Origin: JAPHSX01 sp050298555 | Lineage (GTDB): Bacteria > Pseudomonadota > Gammaproteobacteria > Thiohalomonadales > Thiohalomonadaceae | NCBI GenBank assembly: GCA_050298555.1 | Contig: JBNKUL010000033.1 | Location: 62,001-126,000, forward strand | Direction: 5' to 3' | DNA: 64,000 nucleotides | Shown here: one piece after another, positions 1 through 8,838 of the stretch | Layout of the letters: each line of letters begins with the position of its first letter | Numbering within the stretch: position 1 is the stretch's first letter | Program-made: the position numbers and the translations under genes | Notes under the pieces: model-generated | Database searches by the model: none | What the model saw: only the letters and a program-made list of their open reading frames with translations | Told to the model about the DNA's origin: nothing

Positions 1-1
1 C

Positions 2-2383
2 GGCGCAGCCGTCGCGGCGAAAGCCGAACCCAAGCTGACACTGGTTGCCCCTGAGGGCGAGGCGGCCGACAAGGCCGCCCCCAGTGGCAAGGGCGCAGAG
101 GGTGTCAGTGAGGAGCTGATGCTGGCACTGGAGAGCTCCGCCGCCCAGCGCAAGGAGAACCAGGCCCTGAAGAAGCGCCTGGAGGCACTGGAAGGTCAGC
201 TGCAGGATATGGAGAAGATCATCAGTCTGAAGGACGCCGACCTTGCCGCCTTGCAGCAGCAGCTGCGTAAGCAGGGAACGGCCGTTGAGCTGCCCTCCGC
301 GCAGAAGCCGCTAGAGGCCGCAGTAACGGCCCCCGAGGCTGAGAAACCCGAGCTGGTGGTTAAGGCCGAAGAGCAACCTGTTGCTGCGGCCCCGGTAGAG
401 CCCAAGCCGGCAGCGCCCACCGTGGAAAAGCCCAAGCCGCAACCCAAGCCCAAACCCAAGCCTCAGCCACGCCCTGCAGCTCAGCCCGAGCCCAGCTTCA
501 TCGACGGTCTGCTAGCCGACCCGATGATGATGAGTATCGGGGGCGGTACCCTGGTACTGGTACTGCTGCTACTGGCCATGATTATCCGCCGACGCCGCAA
601 AGGCGCCTTCCAGGAGAGCATCCTCAGCGGTGGCAGCACTTCGCAAATGGGCGAGGCTGGCGACTCTGAGGTGGGTGAGACCTCCTTCCTTAGCGACCTG
701 ACGGTAAGTGGTATGGGTCCCGGCCCCATCCAGGGTGACGAGGCCGAGGTAGACCCCCTGACCGAGGCCGATGTATTCATGGCCTACGGCCGCAATCAGC
801 AGGCCGAAGAGGTGCTGAAAAAGGCGCGTGAAAGTTCGCCGGAGCGCCCCGAGATCGCCGCCAAACTGCTGGAGGTCTACTACAACGGCAAGGATAGCGG
901 GAAGTTCGAGGCGCTGGCCGAAGAGGCCGTCGCTTCGCTGCAGGACAACGACGAGCTGTGGGGCAAGGTGCTGGCGATGGGCCACGAGCTCTGCCCTGGT
1001 AATGTACTGTTCGAGGCGGGTGCAGGCGCCGAGCTGCCCGTGGCTGCCGCTGCCGAGCCCGAGGCCGAGGCCATCTCCGAGAGCGTGATGGACATCGGTC
1101 TGGATCTGGATGAACTCACCGCAGAGATGGAGGGTGAGGGCGGTAGTGATGGGCTCGACATCGACCTTGGCCTCGACTTTAGCGACCTTGAGCTGGATAG
1201 CGGTGAAGAGGCGGCTGCACCAGAGGCTGCCGAAGAGGCGGTAACTGAACTGCCGGAGTTGGAGGCTGAAGCCGAGCCCGCCGCAGCAGAAGAAGATTTT
1301 GACCTCGACCTGAGTGCCTTGGAGGAGGAACCGGCCGTCGAGGGTGAAGAGCCAGAGATGGACTTCGACCTCGACCTGGGAGCCCTGGAGGAGGAGCCCG
1401 CCGCGAGTGAAGAGGCGGAGCTCGATATGGACCTCGACCTGGGGGCAGAGGAAGAGAGTGCCCCTGAAGCCGAGATGGCAGAGGAAGACCTCGGTCTGGA
1501 TCTGGGCGCGCTGGAAGAGGCGGCAGAGTCCGAAGAGGCGGAACTGGATATCGACCTCGACCTCGGTGCTGAGGAGGAGAGTGCCTCCGAAGCCGAGGCG
1601 GCCGAGGAGGACCTCGGTCTGGACCTGGGTGAGCTTGAAGAGAGTGCCGAAACCGAAGAGGCGGAGCTCGATATGGACCTCGACCTGGGGGCACTGGATG
1701 AGAGCACCGAGACCGAAGAGGCCGGGCTGGACCTCGACATCGATATGGAGGTTGAAGAGGGCGCCGAAGCAGAAGAAGCTGAGGCTGACTTCGACCTCGA
1801 TTTTGGCGCCGCTGAGGAGCCACTAGCCGAGGCCGAAGAGGGTGAAGGCCCCGAGCTGGAGTTCGACCTGGACTTCGGTGCCGAGGAGAGCCCTGAGGCC
1901 GAAGCGGCTAGCGAGGCAGAGCCCGCGACTGAATCCGAAGAGGCCCCTGTAGACGAGCTGAGCGACTTTGAAAGTGAGCTCGGCCTCGGCGGCGAGGAAG
2001 AGACCGCCGCCGCAGCAGAAGAGGAGGCGATGGAGTTTGACCTCGGGAGCCTGGAAGAAGAGGGCGCTGAAACCGAGCCGGATATGGGTATGGACCTGGG
2101 TGACCTGGAGCTGGGTGACCTTGGCGAGATTGGCGGCGGCGACGATGCCATGTCACTCGATACCTCACTGGATGAGATGGGTGACCTGGACGATCTGGGA
2201 GACCTGGGTGACCTCACCGGCCTGGAGGGCGGCGAGGATGAGATGAGCACCAAGCTCGACCTGGCCCAGGCCTATGCCGAGATGGGGGATGCTGAGGGTG
2301 CCCGCAGCATGCTGGAAGAGGTCATTGCCGACGGCAATGACGAGCAGAAGCAGCAGGCGCAGGCGCTCATCGACAAGCTCTAA
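2..2383 (+). CDS. fimV: FimV-family polar hub protein, C-terminal part
   Basis: The frame is open from base 2, so only the C-terminal part lies in this window; the ATG at 119 is internal. Upstream of it the frame reads an Ala/Pro/Lys-rich stretch typical of FimV. In order from residue 1 at base 119: a coiled coil (about 5-60), a Pro/Lys-rich spacer (about 95-120), one membrane helix (about 138-157) followed by an RRRRK stop-transfer, a TPR-like segment (about 215-290), a very long Asp/Glu/Leu-rich region (about 325-690), and the FimV C-terminal TPR motif (last 45 residues). FimV proteins are inner-membrane, peptidoglycan-binding polar organisers for type IV pili, c-di-GMP/cAMP signalling and chemotaxis. 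truA follows, as in Pseudomonas. A terminator follows the stop. Family call is firm; the N-terminal LysM part is outside the window. Confidence 0.9.
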   Translation, partial: GAAVAAKAEPKLTLVAPEGEAADKAAPSGKGAEGVSEELMLALESSAAQRKENQALKKRLEALEGQLQDMEKIISLKDADLAALQQQLRKQGTAVELPSAQKPLEAAVTAPEAEKPELVVKAEEQPVAAAPVEPKPAAPTVEKPKPQPKPKPKPQPRPAAQPEPSFIDGLLADPMMMSIGGGTLVLVLLLLAMIIRRRRKGAFQESILSGGSTSQMGEAGDSEVGETSFLSDLTVSGMGPGPIQGDEAEVDPLTEADVFMAYGRNQQAEEVLKKARESSPERPEIAAKLLEVYYNGKDSGKFEALAEEAVASLQDNDELWGKVLAMGHELCPGNVLFEAGAGAELPVAAAAEPEAEAISESVMDIGLDLDELTAEMEGEGGSDGLDIDLGLDFSDLELDSGEEAAAPEAAEEAVTELPELEAEAEPAAAEEDFDLDLSALEEEPAVEGEEPEMDFDLDLGALEEEPAASEEAELDMDLDLGAEEESAPEAEMAEEDLGLDLGALEEAAESEEAELDIDLDLGAEEESASEAEAAEEDLGLDLGELEESAETEEAELDMDLDLGALDESTETEEAGLDLDIDMEVEEGAEAEEAEADFDLDFGAAEEPLAEAEEGEGPELEFDLDFGAEESPEAEAASEAEPATESEEAPVDELSDFESELGLGGEEETAAAAEEEAMEFDLGSLEEEGAETEPDMGMDLGDLELGDLGEIGGGDDAMSLDTSLDEMGDLDDLGDLGDLTGLEGGEDEMSTKLDLAQAYAEMGDAEGARSMLEEVIADGNDEQKQQAQALIDKL
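1090..2190 (+). repeat. Degenerate acidic repeats inside fimV
   Basis: Within fimV a unit of roughly 20-28 residues recurs. Each unit has a D-x-D-L-D-L-G core followed by an E/A-rich linker (for example near 1366-1400, 1426-1450, 1546-1570, 1672-1700 and 1780-1810). At DNA level the copies share gacctcgacctgggg-like stretches. Such tracts are typical of FimV cytoplasmic regions but vary strongly in length between strains. The copy number here is high. Confidence 0.75.
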
Positions 2384-2410
2384 CAAAAATAAATTTTGTT
2401 GTAACCTTAT

Positions 2411-2441
2411 ACCCCGCCCGACTATTCGGTGCGGGGTTTTT
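2411..2441 (+). terminator. Intrinsic terminator after fimV
   Basis: ACCCCGC (2411-2417) pairs with GCGGGGT (2431-2437), with inner CCGA/TCGG pairing and a T-run at 2437-2441. It separates fimV from truA. Confidence 0.85.
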
Positions 2442-2461
2442 CATTTAAGTGCAGGTAATTT

Positions 2462-3244
2462 ATGCGTATCGCAGTAGGCGTTGAATACGACGGCAGTAAC
2501 TTCTCCGGCTGGCAGTTGCAGAAGCACGGCGAGCGTACGGTGCAGGAGGAGGTGGAGAAGGCCCTCTCCAAGGTGGCCAATCACCCGGTGCGGATTCAAT
2601 GCGCCGGGCGTACCGACACCGGGGTGCACGCCACCGGCCAGGTGATCCACTTCGATACCGATGCCGAGCGCGACGAGCGTGCCTGGGTCTTCGGTGCCAA
2701 CGCCAACCTGCCGAAGGACGTGGCCCTGCTGTGGGCCAGGCCGGTGAGTGATGAGTTCCATGCGCGTTTCTCCGCTACCCGCCGCGCCTACCGCTATGTG
2801 ATCTTTACCCGTCACGTGCGCCCCACCTTTCTCGCCTACCGCGTCTCATGGCACTACAAACCGCTGGATGTGGCGCGCATGGCTGAGGCGGGCAAGGCCC
2901 TGGTGGGGGAGCACGACTTCTCCTCCTATCGTGCCGTCGCCTGTCAGGCGAAGAGCCCGGTGCGCACCCTGCACAAGCTGGAGGTGACGCAGCAGGGTCC
3001 CTTCATCTTCATCGATGTGGAGGCCAACGGCTTCCTCCACCACATGGTGCGCAATATCGCCGGGGTGTTGATGGCCATCGGTGATGGTGACAGGCCAATC
3101 GAGTGGAGCCGCGAGGTGCTGGAGGCACGAGACCGCGCCCTGGGCGGCGTCACCGCCCAGCCCTACGGCCTTTACCTCACCGAGGTGGGCTATCCCGAGG
3201 AATTTGGCCTCCCCACGCTTACCCACGTGCCGCCCGTCTGGTAA
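2462..3244 (+). CDS. truA: tRNA pseudouridine(38-40) synthase TruA
   Basis: A 260-residue protein that isomerises uridines 38-40 in the tRNA anticodon arm. The catalytic motif GRTDTGVHA has the nucleophilic Asp at about residue 52. The N-terminus (MRIAVGVEYDG) and the HHMVRNI motif in the second half are typical of TruA, and length is normal. It sits between fimV and trpF, the order known from Pseudomonas. The start ATG follows the fimV terminator by about 20 bases and has a GCAGG-like ribosome-binding sequence. Confidence 0.97.
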   Translation: MRIAVGVEYDGSNFSGWQLQKHGERTVQEEVEKALSKVANHPVRIQCAGRTDTGVHATGQVIHFDTDAERDERAWVFGANANLPKDVALLWARPVSDEFHARFSATRRAYRYVIFTRHVRPTFLAYRVSWHYKPLDVARMAEAGKALVGEHDFSSYRAVACQAKSPVRTLHKLEVTQQGPFIFIDVEANGFLHHMVRNIAGVLMAIGDGDRPIEWSREVLEARDRALGGVTAQPYGLYLTEVGYPEEFGLPTLTHVPPVW

Positions 3245-3257
3245 ACTGCGCGGTTCC

Positions 3258-3905
3258 ATGAGCACGCCCGAACAGACACGCACCCGCAGTAAGATTTGCG
3301 GCATCACTCGCCCCGAGGATGGCCTGTTGGTCGCCTCCCAGGGGGCCGACGCCATTGGGCTGGTGTTCTATCCGCCCAGCCCGCGTCATGTCACGGTAGA
3401 GCAGGCGAGGGCGGTGCTCGAGGCGCTGCCGCCCTTTGTCACCACCGTGGGGTTGTTTGTCGATGCCGATGAGAGCGAGCTGCGGGCGATCCTCGACGAG
3501 GTATCGCTGGACCTGCTGCAGTTCCACGGCAACGAGGAGGAGGCTTACTGCAGCAGTTTTGGCCGCCCCTATTTCAAGGCTATCCGTATGGCCGACGGGG
3601 TGGACCTGAGCGTCGAGGCGGCGCGCTACAGCAGCGCCAGGGCGCTGCTGCTGGACAGCTACCAGAAGGGGGTGCCCGGTGGTACCGGCCACGCCTTCGA
3701 CTGGGCTCGTATCCCGGAGGGGCTGACCAAGCCGATCATCCTGGCCGGTGGGCTGGGACCTGAGAATGTAGAGGAGGCGATCCGCACGGTTCGCCCCTAT
3801 GCGGTCGATGTCAGCAGTGGCGTCGAGGCCGCCAAGGGCATCAAGGATGCCGAGAAGATTATCGCCTTTATGCGAGGAGTAGAGAGAGCCGATGGCGAAC
3901 GATAA
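3258..3905 (+). CDS. trpF: Phosphoribosylanthranilate isomerase
   Basis: A 215-residue monofunctional TrpF catalysing the Amadori rearrangement of N-(5-phosphoribosyl)anthranilate in tryptophan synthesis. KICGIT near the N-terminus carries the catalytic Cys, and AIGLVFYPPSPR, LQFHG and LDSYQKGVPGGTG are family signatures. The frame extends upstream to 3081, but that part overlaps truA and has no similarity, so the ATG at 3258 is chosen. Its 3' end overlaps trpB by 14 bases, implying translational coupling. Confidence 0.96.
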   Translation: MSTPEQTRTRSKICGITRPEDGLLVASQGADAIGLVFYPPSPRHVTVEQARAVLEALPPFVTTVGLFVDADESELRAILDEVSLDLLQFHGNEEEAYCSSFGRPYFKAIRMADGVDLSVEAARYSSARALLLDSYQKGVPGGTGHAFDWARIPEGLTKPIILAGGLGPENVEEAIRTVRPYAVDVSSGVEAAKGIKDAEKIIAFMRGVERADGER

Positions 3906-5109
3906 ATTTGCAGAGCTGATGCAGCTGCCCGACGAGCGCGGCCACTTCGGCCCCTATGGTGGCATATTTGCCTCCGAGACCCTGATGGAGGCGATCGGTG
4001 AGCTGCGCGAGGCCTACGACAAATACAAGCACGACGACGACTTTAAGGCCGAACTGGCCCATGAGCTGAAGCACTTCGTCGGCCGCCCCTCACCGGTCTA
4101 CCACGCCCGGCGCTGGAGCGAGAAGCTGGGCGGGGCGCAGATCTGGCTCAAGCGTGAGGACCTCAACCACACTGGCGCCCACAAGATTAACAACGCCGTC
4201 GGCCAGGCCCTGCTGGCCCGCCGCATGGGCAAGAACCGCATCATTGCCGAGACCGGCGCCGGCCAGCACGGCGTGGCCACCGCCACCGTCTGTGCCCGCT
4301 ACGGCATGGAGTGCGTGGTCTACATGGGGGCCGAGGATATCGAGCGGCAGAAGATTAATGTCTTCCGCATGACCTTGCTCGGCGCCAAGGTGGTACCGGT
4401 TACCTCCGGTTCCAAGACACTCAAAGATGCCTTGAACGAGGCGATGCGTGACTGGGTCACCAACGTCGATGACACCTTCTACATCATCGGCACCGTCGCC
4501 GGCCCCCACCCCTATCCGGCGCTGGTGCGCGACTTCCAGGCGGTGATCGGCGAAGAGGCGCGGGTGCAGATGAACGAGGAGACCGGCGGTCTGCCCGACG
4601 CCCTGGTCGCCTGCATTGGCGGCGGTTCCAACGCCATGGGGCTGTTCTACCCCTTCCTCGCCGACGAGAGTGTTGAGCTCTACGGCGTCGAGGGCGGCGG
4701 TCACGGCATCGACAGCGGCGAGCACGCCGCGCCGCTCTGCGCCGGGAAGCCCGGCGTGCTGCACGGCAACCGTACCTACCTGATGGAGGACGAGAACGGC
4801 CAGATCACCCACACCCACTCCATCTCCGCCGGTCTCGACTATCCGGGCGTCGGCCCCGAGCACGCCTGGCTGAAGGATGTGGGGCGCGCCAACTATGTGG
4901 CCGCCACCGATGACGAGGCGCTGGCCGCCTTCCACGACCTGACCCGCACCGAAGGCATCATCCCGGCACTGGAGTCGAGCCACGCCCTGGCCTATGCCGC
5001 CAAGCTGGCACCGACCATGGGCAAGGATAAGACCATCCTGGTCAACCTCTCCGGTCGTGGCGATAAAGATATTCATACCGTTGCCGGTATCGAGGGGATT
5101 GAAGTATGA
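3892..5109 (+). CDS. trpB: Tryptophan synthase beta subunit
   Basis: A 405-residue PLP enzyme that condenses indole and serine to tryptophan. The PLP lysine is K98 in NHTGAHKIN; the phosphate-binding GGGSNAMG loop and the C-terminal SGRGDKD motif are intact. It overlaps trpF upstream (14 bases) and trpA downstream (ATGA, 4 bases), so trpFBA form one coupled unit. In the Pseudomonas arrangement trpF is followed directly by accD, so trpBA are an added pair here. Confidence 0.98.
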   Translation: MANDKFAELMQLPDERGHFGPYGGIFASETLMEAIGELREAYDKYKHDDDFKAELAHELKHFVGRPSPVYHARRWSEKLGGAQIWLKREDLNHTGAHKINNAVGQALLARRMGKNRIIAETGAGQHGVATATVCARYGMECVVYMGAEDIERQKINVFRMTLLGAKVVPVTSGSKTLKDALNEAMRDWVTNVDDTFYIIGTVAGPHPYPALVRDFQAVIGEEARVQMNEETGGLPDALVACIGGGSNAMGLFYPFLADESVELYGVEGGGHGIDSGEHAAPLCAGKPGVLHGNRTYLMEDENGQITHTHSISAGLDYPGVGPEHAWLKDVGRANYVAATDDEALAAFHDLTRTEGIIPALESSHALAYAAKLAPTMGKDKTILVNLSGRGDKDIHTVAGIEGIEV

Positions 5110-5909
5110 GCCGTATCGCACAACGTTTTGCCGATCTGAAGGCCACCGGTCGTACCGCCCTGGTGCCCTTCATTACCGCCGGTGACCCCAACCCCGCGAT
5201 CACCGTGCCGACCATGCACGCCCTGGTCGAGGGCGGCGCCGACCTCATCGAGCTGGGCGTTCCCTTCTCCGACCCGATGGCCGACGGCCCGACCATCCAG
5301 TACGCCAGCGAGCGGGCGCTGAAGCACAACGTCAGCCTGCATGACGTGCTGGCGATGGTGCGCCAGTTCCGCGAGCAGGACGCCGCTACTCCGGTGATCC
5401 TGATGGGCTACCTCAACCCGGTGGAGATCATGGGCTACCAGGCCTTTGCCGCCGAGGCGAGTGAGGCCGGTGTCGATGGTCTGCTGACGGTCGACATGCC
5501 GCCGGAGGAGGCGGAGGAGTTGACCGCCATCCTGCGGGACAAAGCGATCGATCCCATCTTCCTGCTGGCGCCGACCACCGAGAAGCCGCGTATCGAACGT
5601 ATCTGCAGCCTCGCCAGTGGCTTTGTCTACTACGTCTCGCTGAAGGGGATCACTGGCGCCGGTCACCTCGATACCGATGCGGTGGCCAGCCGTCTGGAGC
5701 TGATCCGCAGCACCACCGATTTGCCGGTGGGTGTCGGATTTGGTATCAAGGACGGTGACTCCGCGGCCCGTGTCGGTGCCGTGGCCGATGCGGTGATCGT
5801 CGGCAGCGCCGTGGTCAACCGCATGGCTGAGCTGGAGGACGAGGCGGAGAAGATTCCGCAGACCCTGAAGAATTTTATGGGCGAGCTGCGAGCCGCCCTG
5901 GACAAGTGA
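5106..5909 (+). CDS. trpA: Tryptophan synthase alpha subunit
   Basis: A 267-residue TIM-barrel subunit that cleaves indole-3-glycerol phosphate and channels indole to TrpB. The catalytic pair is present at E49 and D60 (LIELGVPFSDPMADGP), at the same numbers as in E. coli TrpA. The C-terminal GVGFGIKDGD phosphate-binding loop is intact. The ATG overlaps the trpB stop. It is followed by accD after 48 bases. Confidence 0.98.
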   Translation: MSRIAQRFADLKATGRTALVPFITAGDPNPAITVPTMHALVEGGADLIELGVPFSDPMADGPTIQYASERALKHNVSLHDVLAMVRQFREQDAATPVILMGYLNPVEIMGYQAFAAEASEAGVDGLLTVDMPPEEAEELTAILRDKAIDPIFLLAPTTEKPRIERICSLASGFVYYVSLKGITGAGHLDTDAVASRLELIRSTTDLPVGVGFGIKDGDSAARVGAVADAVIVGSAVVNRMAELEDEAEKIPQTLKNFMGELRAALDK

Positions 5910-5957
5910 GCCTGAGAGCCCACTGAGTTGAAGACCCGAAGAGGGGAGTAAAGAACA

Positions 5958-6824
5958 ATGAGCTGGTTACAGAAATTCCTGCCGCAAATCAGTACCGAGG
6001 GGGCTAGCAAGAAGGCCGTGCCGGAAGGGCTGTGGGCCAAGTGCCCTGGCTGCAACGGTGTTCTCTACCGTGCCGAGCTGGAGCGCAACCTCGACGTCTG
6101 CCCCAAGTGCGGCCACCACATGCGCATCGGTGCGCGCCGCCGCCTTGAGGCCTTCCTCGACGTCGAGCCGCGCCAGGAGATCGGCGACAACATCACCCCG
6201 ATCGATCACCTCAAGTTCAAGGACAGCAAGAAGTACAAGGACCGCATCAGTGCGGCACAGAAGTCGACCGGCGAGAAGGATGCCCTGATCGCCATCATGG
6301 GCCAGGTGAAGGGGGTGCCCCTTGTCGCCGCCGCCTTTGAGTTCAAGTTCATGGGCGGCTCCATGGGCTCGGTGGTGGGCGAGCGCTTCGTGCGCGCCGC
6401 CAATGCCGCCATCGAGCACGGTATCCCGCTGGTCTGCTTCTCCGCATCCGGTGGTGCCCGTATGCAGGAGGCGCTGTTCTCGCTGATGCAGATGGCCAAG
6501 ACCTCGGCGGTACTCGCCACCATGCGCGAGAAGGGGATCCCTTTCATTTCGGTGATGACCGACCCGACCATGGGGGGCGTCTCCGCCTCGCTGGCGATGC
6601 TGGGTGATATCAATATCGGTGAGCCCAACGCCCTCATCGGCTTCGCCGGTCCCCGTGTTATCGAGCAGACCGTACGCGAGACCCTGCCCGAGGGCTTCCA
6701 GCGTAGCGAATTCCTGATGGAGAAGGGGGCCATCGACATGATCGTCGCCCGTGGCGAGATGCGCGACCGCATCGCCAGCCTGCTCAGCATGATGACCCAC
6801 CAGCCGGCGCCCCAGTCGGCCTGA
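5958..6824 (+). CDS. accD: Acetyl-CoA carboxylase carboxyltransferase beta subunit
   Basis: A 288-residue subunit of the carboxyltransferase that makes malonyl-CoA for fatty-acid synthesis; the partner AccA is not in the window. The N-terminal zinc finger is visible (C29, C32, C48, C51). The crotonase-fold core has SASGGARMQEA and DPTMGGVSAS oxyanion segments. Length is usual. Ribosome-binding sequence GAGGGGAG lies at about 5940-5947. Confidence 0.97.
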   Translation: MSWLQKFLPQISTEGASKKAVPEGLWAKCPGCNGVLYRAELERNLDVCPKCGHHMRIGARRRLEAFLDVEPRQEIGDNITPIDHLKFKDSKKYKDRISAAQKSTGEKDALIAIMGQVKGVPLVAAAFEFKFMGGSMGSVVGERFVRAANAAIEHGIPLVCFSASGGARMQEALFSLMQMAKTSAVLATMREKGIPFISVMTDPTMGGVSASLAMLGDINIGEPNALIGFAGPRVIEQTVRETLPEGFQRSEFLMEKGAIDMIVARGEMRDRIASLLSMMTHQPAPQSA

Positions 6825-6830
6825 TCCGCT

Positions 6831-6856
6831 AGGCACCGGACGCCGCTCCGGTGCCT
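6831..6856. other. Stable hairpin between accD and folC
   Basis: AGGCACCGGA (6831-6840) is a perfect 10-bp inverted repeat with TCCGGTGCCT (6847-6856), loop of 6. No T-run follows on the plus strand, so it is more likely an mRNA-stability or processing element, or a weak terminator, than a classical intrinsic terminator. Confidence 0.6.
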
Positions 6857-6869
6857 GCCCAATCCCCTA

Positions 6870-8141
6870 ATGCGATTTTCCACCCTCGACGAGTGGCTCA
6901 GCTGGCAGGAGTCGCTGCACCCGGTCGGTATCGACCTCGGCCTGGAGCGCCCCGGCAAGGTGCTGCGGGCGATGGGGCTGGATAGGCCCTTCCACACCGT
7001 CATCACCGTCGCCGGTACCAACGGCAAGGGCTCTAGCGTCGCCACGCTGGAGGCTATCCTGATCGCCGCCGGCTACCGCGTCGGCTGTTACACCTCACCC
7101 CATCTGCTGCGCTATACCGAGCGTATCCGCCTTAACGGCAGCGAGGTGGATGATGGTGCGTTGTGTGAGAGCTTCGAGCGTATTGACCAGGCGCGCGGCG
7201 AGACCTCGCTTACCTACTTCGAGTTCGGTACCCTGGCCGCCTTCGACCTCTTTGCCCGTGCCGAGCTGGATGTGGCGGTGCTGGAGGTGGGGCTGGGCGG
7301 CAGGCTCGACGCCAGCAACCTGCTCGATGCCGATGTGGCGCTGATCACCGCCATCGACGTCGACCACGCCGCCTGGCTGGGTAGTGACCGCGAGACTATC
7401 GCGCTGGAGAAGGGGGGTATTATGCGCCCCGGCCGCCCTGCGGTCTGCAGCGACCCGCAACCGCCGCAAAGCCTGATTGAGTTGGCGGCGGAGAAGGGGG
7501 CGGCACTCTCTCTGCTGGGGCGCGACTACCAGTTCACAGTCAGTGGCGACAGCTGGCAGTGGCTGGCCGGTAGGCGCCAATACGATGCCCTGCCACTACC
7601 CGCCCTGCGCGGCAGCGCCCAGCTGCAGAACGCCGCCGGGGTGTTGATGGTGCTTGAGCGGTTGCATGATCGACTGCCGGTGACGCCCCGGCAGGTCGAG
7701 CAGGGACTGCGCTCGGTGGCGTTGCCGGGGCGTTTTCAGATTATTGCGGGCGAGCCGACGATGATTCTCGATGTGGCCCACAACCCCCAGTCGGCCGAGG
7801 TACTGGCGGCTAACCTGCAGGCGATGCCGGTGGTGGGCCGCACCCGTGCGGTAGTGGCGATGCTGGCGGACAAGGACCTTCCTTCGACCCTGCGCTACCT
7901 CAAGGGCCGGGTGGACGACTGGTATGTGGCGGGGCTGGCGCTACCGCGTGGCGCCAACGATGAGGCGATGCGGCAGGCCCTGGCCGAGATAGGCGAGGAG
8001 GGCGCAGCCTCCTTTACCTCCGTTAGCGAGGCGCTGGCGGCCGCACGGTGTGAGGCCGCCGCCGAGGATCGGGTGGTGGTGTTTGGTTCCTTCTACACGG
8101 TGGCCGAGGCGATGGCGGCCAGCGCTCTGCACAACGTATAA
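6870..8141 (+). CDS. folC: Dihydrofolate/folylpolyglutamate synthase
   Basis: A 423-residue Mur-ligase-like ATPase that adds glutamate to dihydropteroate and folates. The P-loop GTNGKGS lies at residues 49-55. The folate-binding TSPHLLRYTERI segment, the ELDVAVLEVGLGGRLDA motif and the ILDVAHNPQS motif are all present. The order accD-folC-dedD-cvpA-purF is conserved in gammaproteobacteria. The ATG follows a short gap with no strong ribosome-binding sequence. Confidence 0.96.
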   Translation: MRFSTLDEWLSWQESLHPVGIDLGLERPGKVLRAMGLDRPFHTVITVAGTNGKGSSVATLEAILIAAGYRVGCYTSPHLLRYTERIRLNGSEVDDGALCESFERIDQARGETSLTYFEFGTLAAFDLFARAELDVAVLEVGLGGRLDASNLLDADVALITAIDVDHAAWLGSDRETIALEKGGIMRPGRPAVCSDPQPPQSLIELAAEKGAALSLLGRDYQFTVSGDSWQWLAGRRQYDALPLPALRGSAQLQNAAGVLMVLERLHDRLPVTPRQVEQGLRSVALPGRFQIIAGEPTMILDVAHNPQSAEVLAANLQAMPVVGRTRAVVAMLADKDLPSTLRYLKGRVDDWYVAGLALPRGANDEAMRQALAEIGEEGAASFTSVSEALAAARCEAAAEDRVVVFGSFYTVAEAMAASALHNV

Positions 8142-8177
8142 TGGCTGCCATAACGGCTGACATATTGAGGTGTCTTC

Positions 8178-8741
8178 TTGAACGAACAGATTAAGCAGCG
8201 ACTGGTCGGCGCCGTGGTGCTGATCTCGCTGGCGGTGATCTTCATACCGATGCTACTGGACGGCGGCAATAACTCCTCCATGCCCACCTTCGGTAGCAAC
8301 ATCCCCGATCAGCCCGACTTCAACTTCGAGCCGCTGGAGATCCCGCTCGATCCCGTTGAGCCGCTGCCCGAGGAGCGTCCCCGTCACGTCGAGAAGGTGG
8401 AGGAGCCTGCCGCGCCGGTGGCGGAGAAGCCAGCCACGGCAAAGGCTGAGCAGGAAAAAACCGCACCGTCCGTTGTCGAAAGCAAACCCGCCGCCAAGGG
8501 GGAACCGCTCCGCTGGGTGGTGCAGGTGGGCAGCTTCGGCCAGTCGGCCAACGCCCTGATGCTGCGGGAGAAGCTGCGCAAAAACGGTTTTAACGCCTTC
8601 GTCGAGAAGTACCTCGATGAGGGCAAGACCTCGTACCGGGTAAGGGTTGGGCCCGAGTTGAAGCGCGAGACCTCGGAAAAGCAGCGCGAAGAACTGCAAC
8701 GTAAGCTCAAGATCAAGGGCATCGTGATGGGGCACCGCTGA
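8178..8741 (+). CDS. dedD: SPOR-domain division protein (DedD-like)
   Basis: A 187-residue bitopic inner-membrane protein. A short cytoplasmic N-terminus is followed by one membrane helix (about residues 9-27), a Pro/Glu/Ala/Lys-rich periplasmic linker, and a C-terminal SPOR domain (about 112-187; WVVQVGSFG...SYRVRVGP), which binds denuded septal peptidoglycan. The position between folC and cvpA matches dedD. The start is TTG at 8178, with TGAGG upstream; no ATG precedes the conserved N-EQIKQRLVGA sequence. Confidence 0.88.
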   Translation: MNEQIKQRLVGAVVLISLAVIFIPMLLDGGNNSSMPTFGSNIPDQPDFNFEPLEIPLDPVEPLPEERPRHVEKVEEPAAPVAEKPATAKAEQEKTAPSVVESKPAAKGEPLRWVVQVGSFGQSANALMLREKLRKNGFNAFVEKYLDEGKTSYRVRVGPELKRETSEKQREELQRKLKIKGIVMGHR

Positions 8742-8753
8742 TGGATCTCTGCT

Positions 8754-8781
8754 TTGTCCGAGATGTCGCCTCTGGTAGAAT
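8754..8781 (+). promoter_or_regulatory. Candidate sigma-70 promoter for cvpA-purF
   Basis: TTGTCC (8754-8759), a 16-base spacer and TAGAAT (8776-8781) lie just after the dedD stop and about 58 bases before cvpA. No PurR-like palindrome was recognised. Confidence 0.5.
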
Positions 8782-8838
8782 CACCAGCTTTTCCGGCAAC
8801 GGCAATGTGACAGGCCACAGGGCCGCAACAGTGAATCG

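Noticed and set aside
1366..1830. Regular repeats that could suggest a CRISPR or satellite array
   Set aside because: The repeats are in frame within fimV, imperfect, and vary in spacing; they encode an acidic protein region.
880..2253. Antisense open frame of 457 codons opposite the fimV acidic region
   Set aside because: It is an almost pure Ser/Pro/Arg complement of the GAG/GAC-rich repeats, not a plausible protein.
3245..3257. Possible trp leader peptide or attenuator before trpF
   Set aside because: Only 13 bases separate truA and trpF; there is no Trp-rich leader frame or alternative hairpin.
4090..5121. Antisense open frame of 343 codons opposite trpB
   Set aside because: trpB is complete on the plus strand; the opposite frame is a codon-bias shadow.
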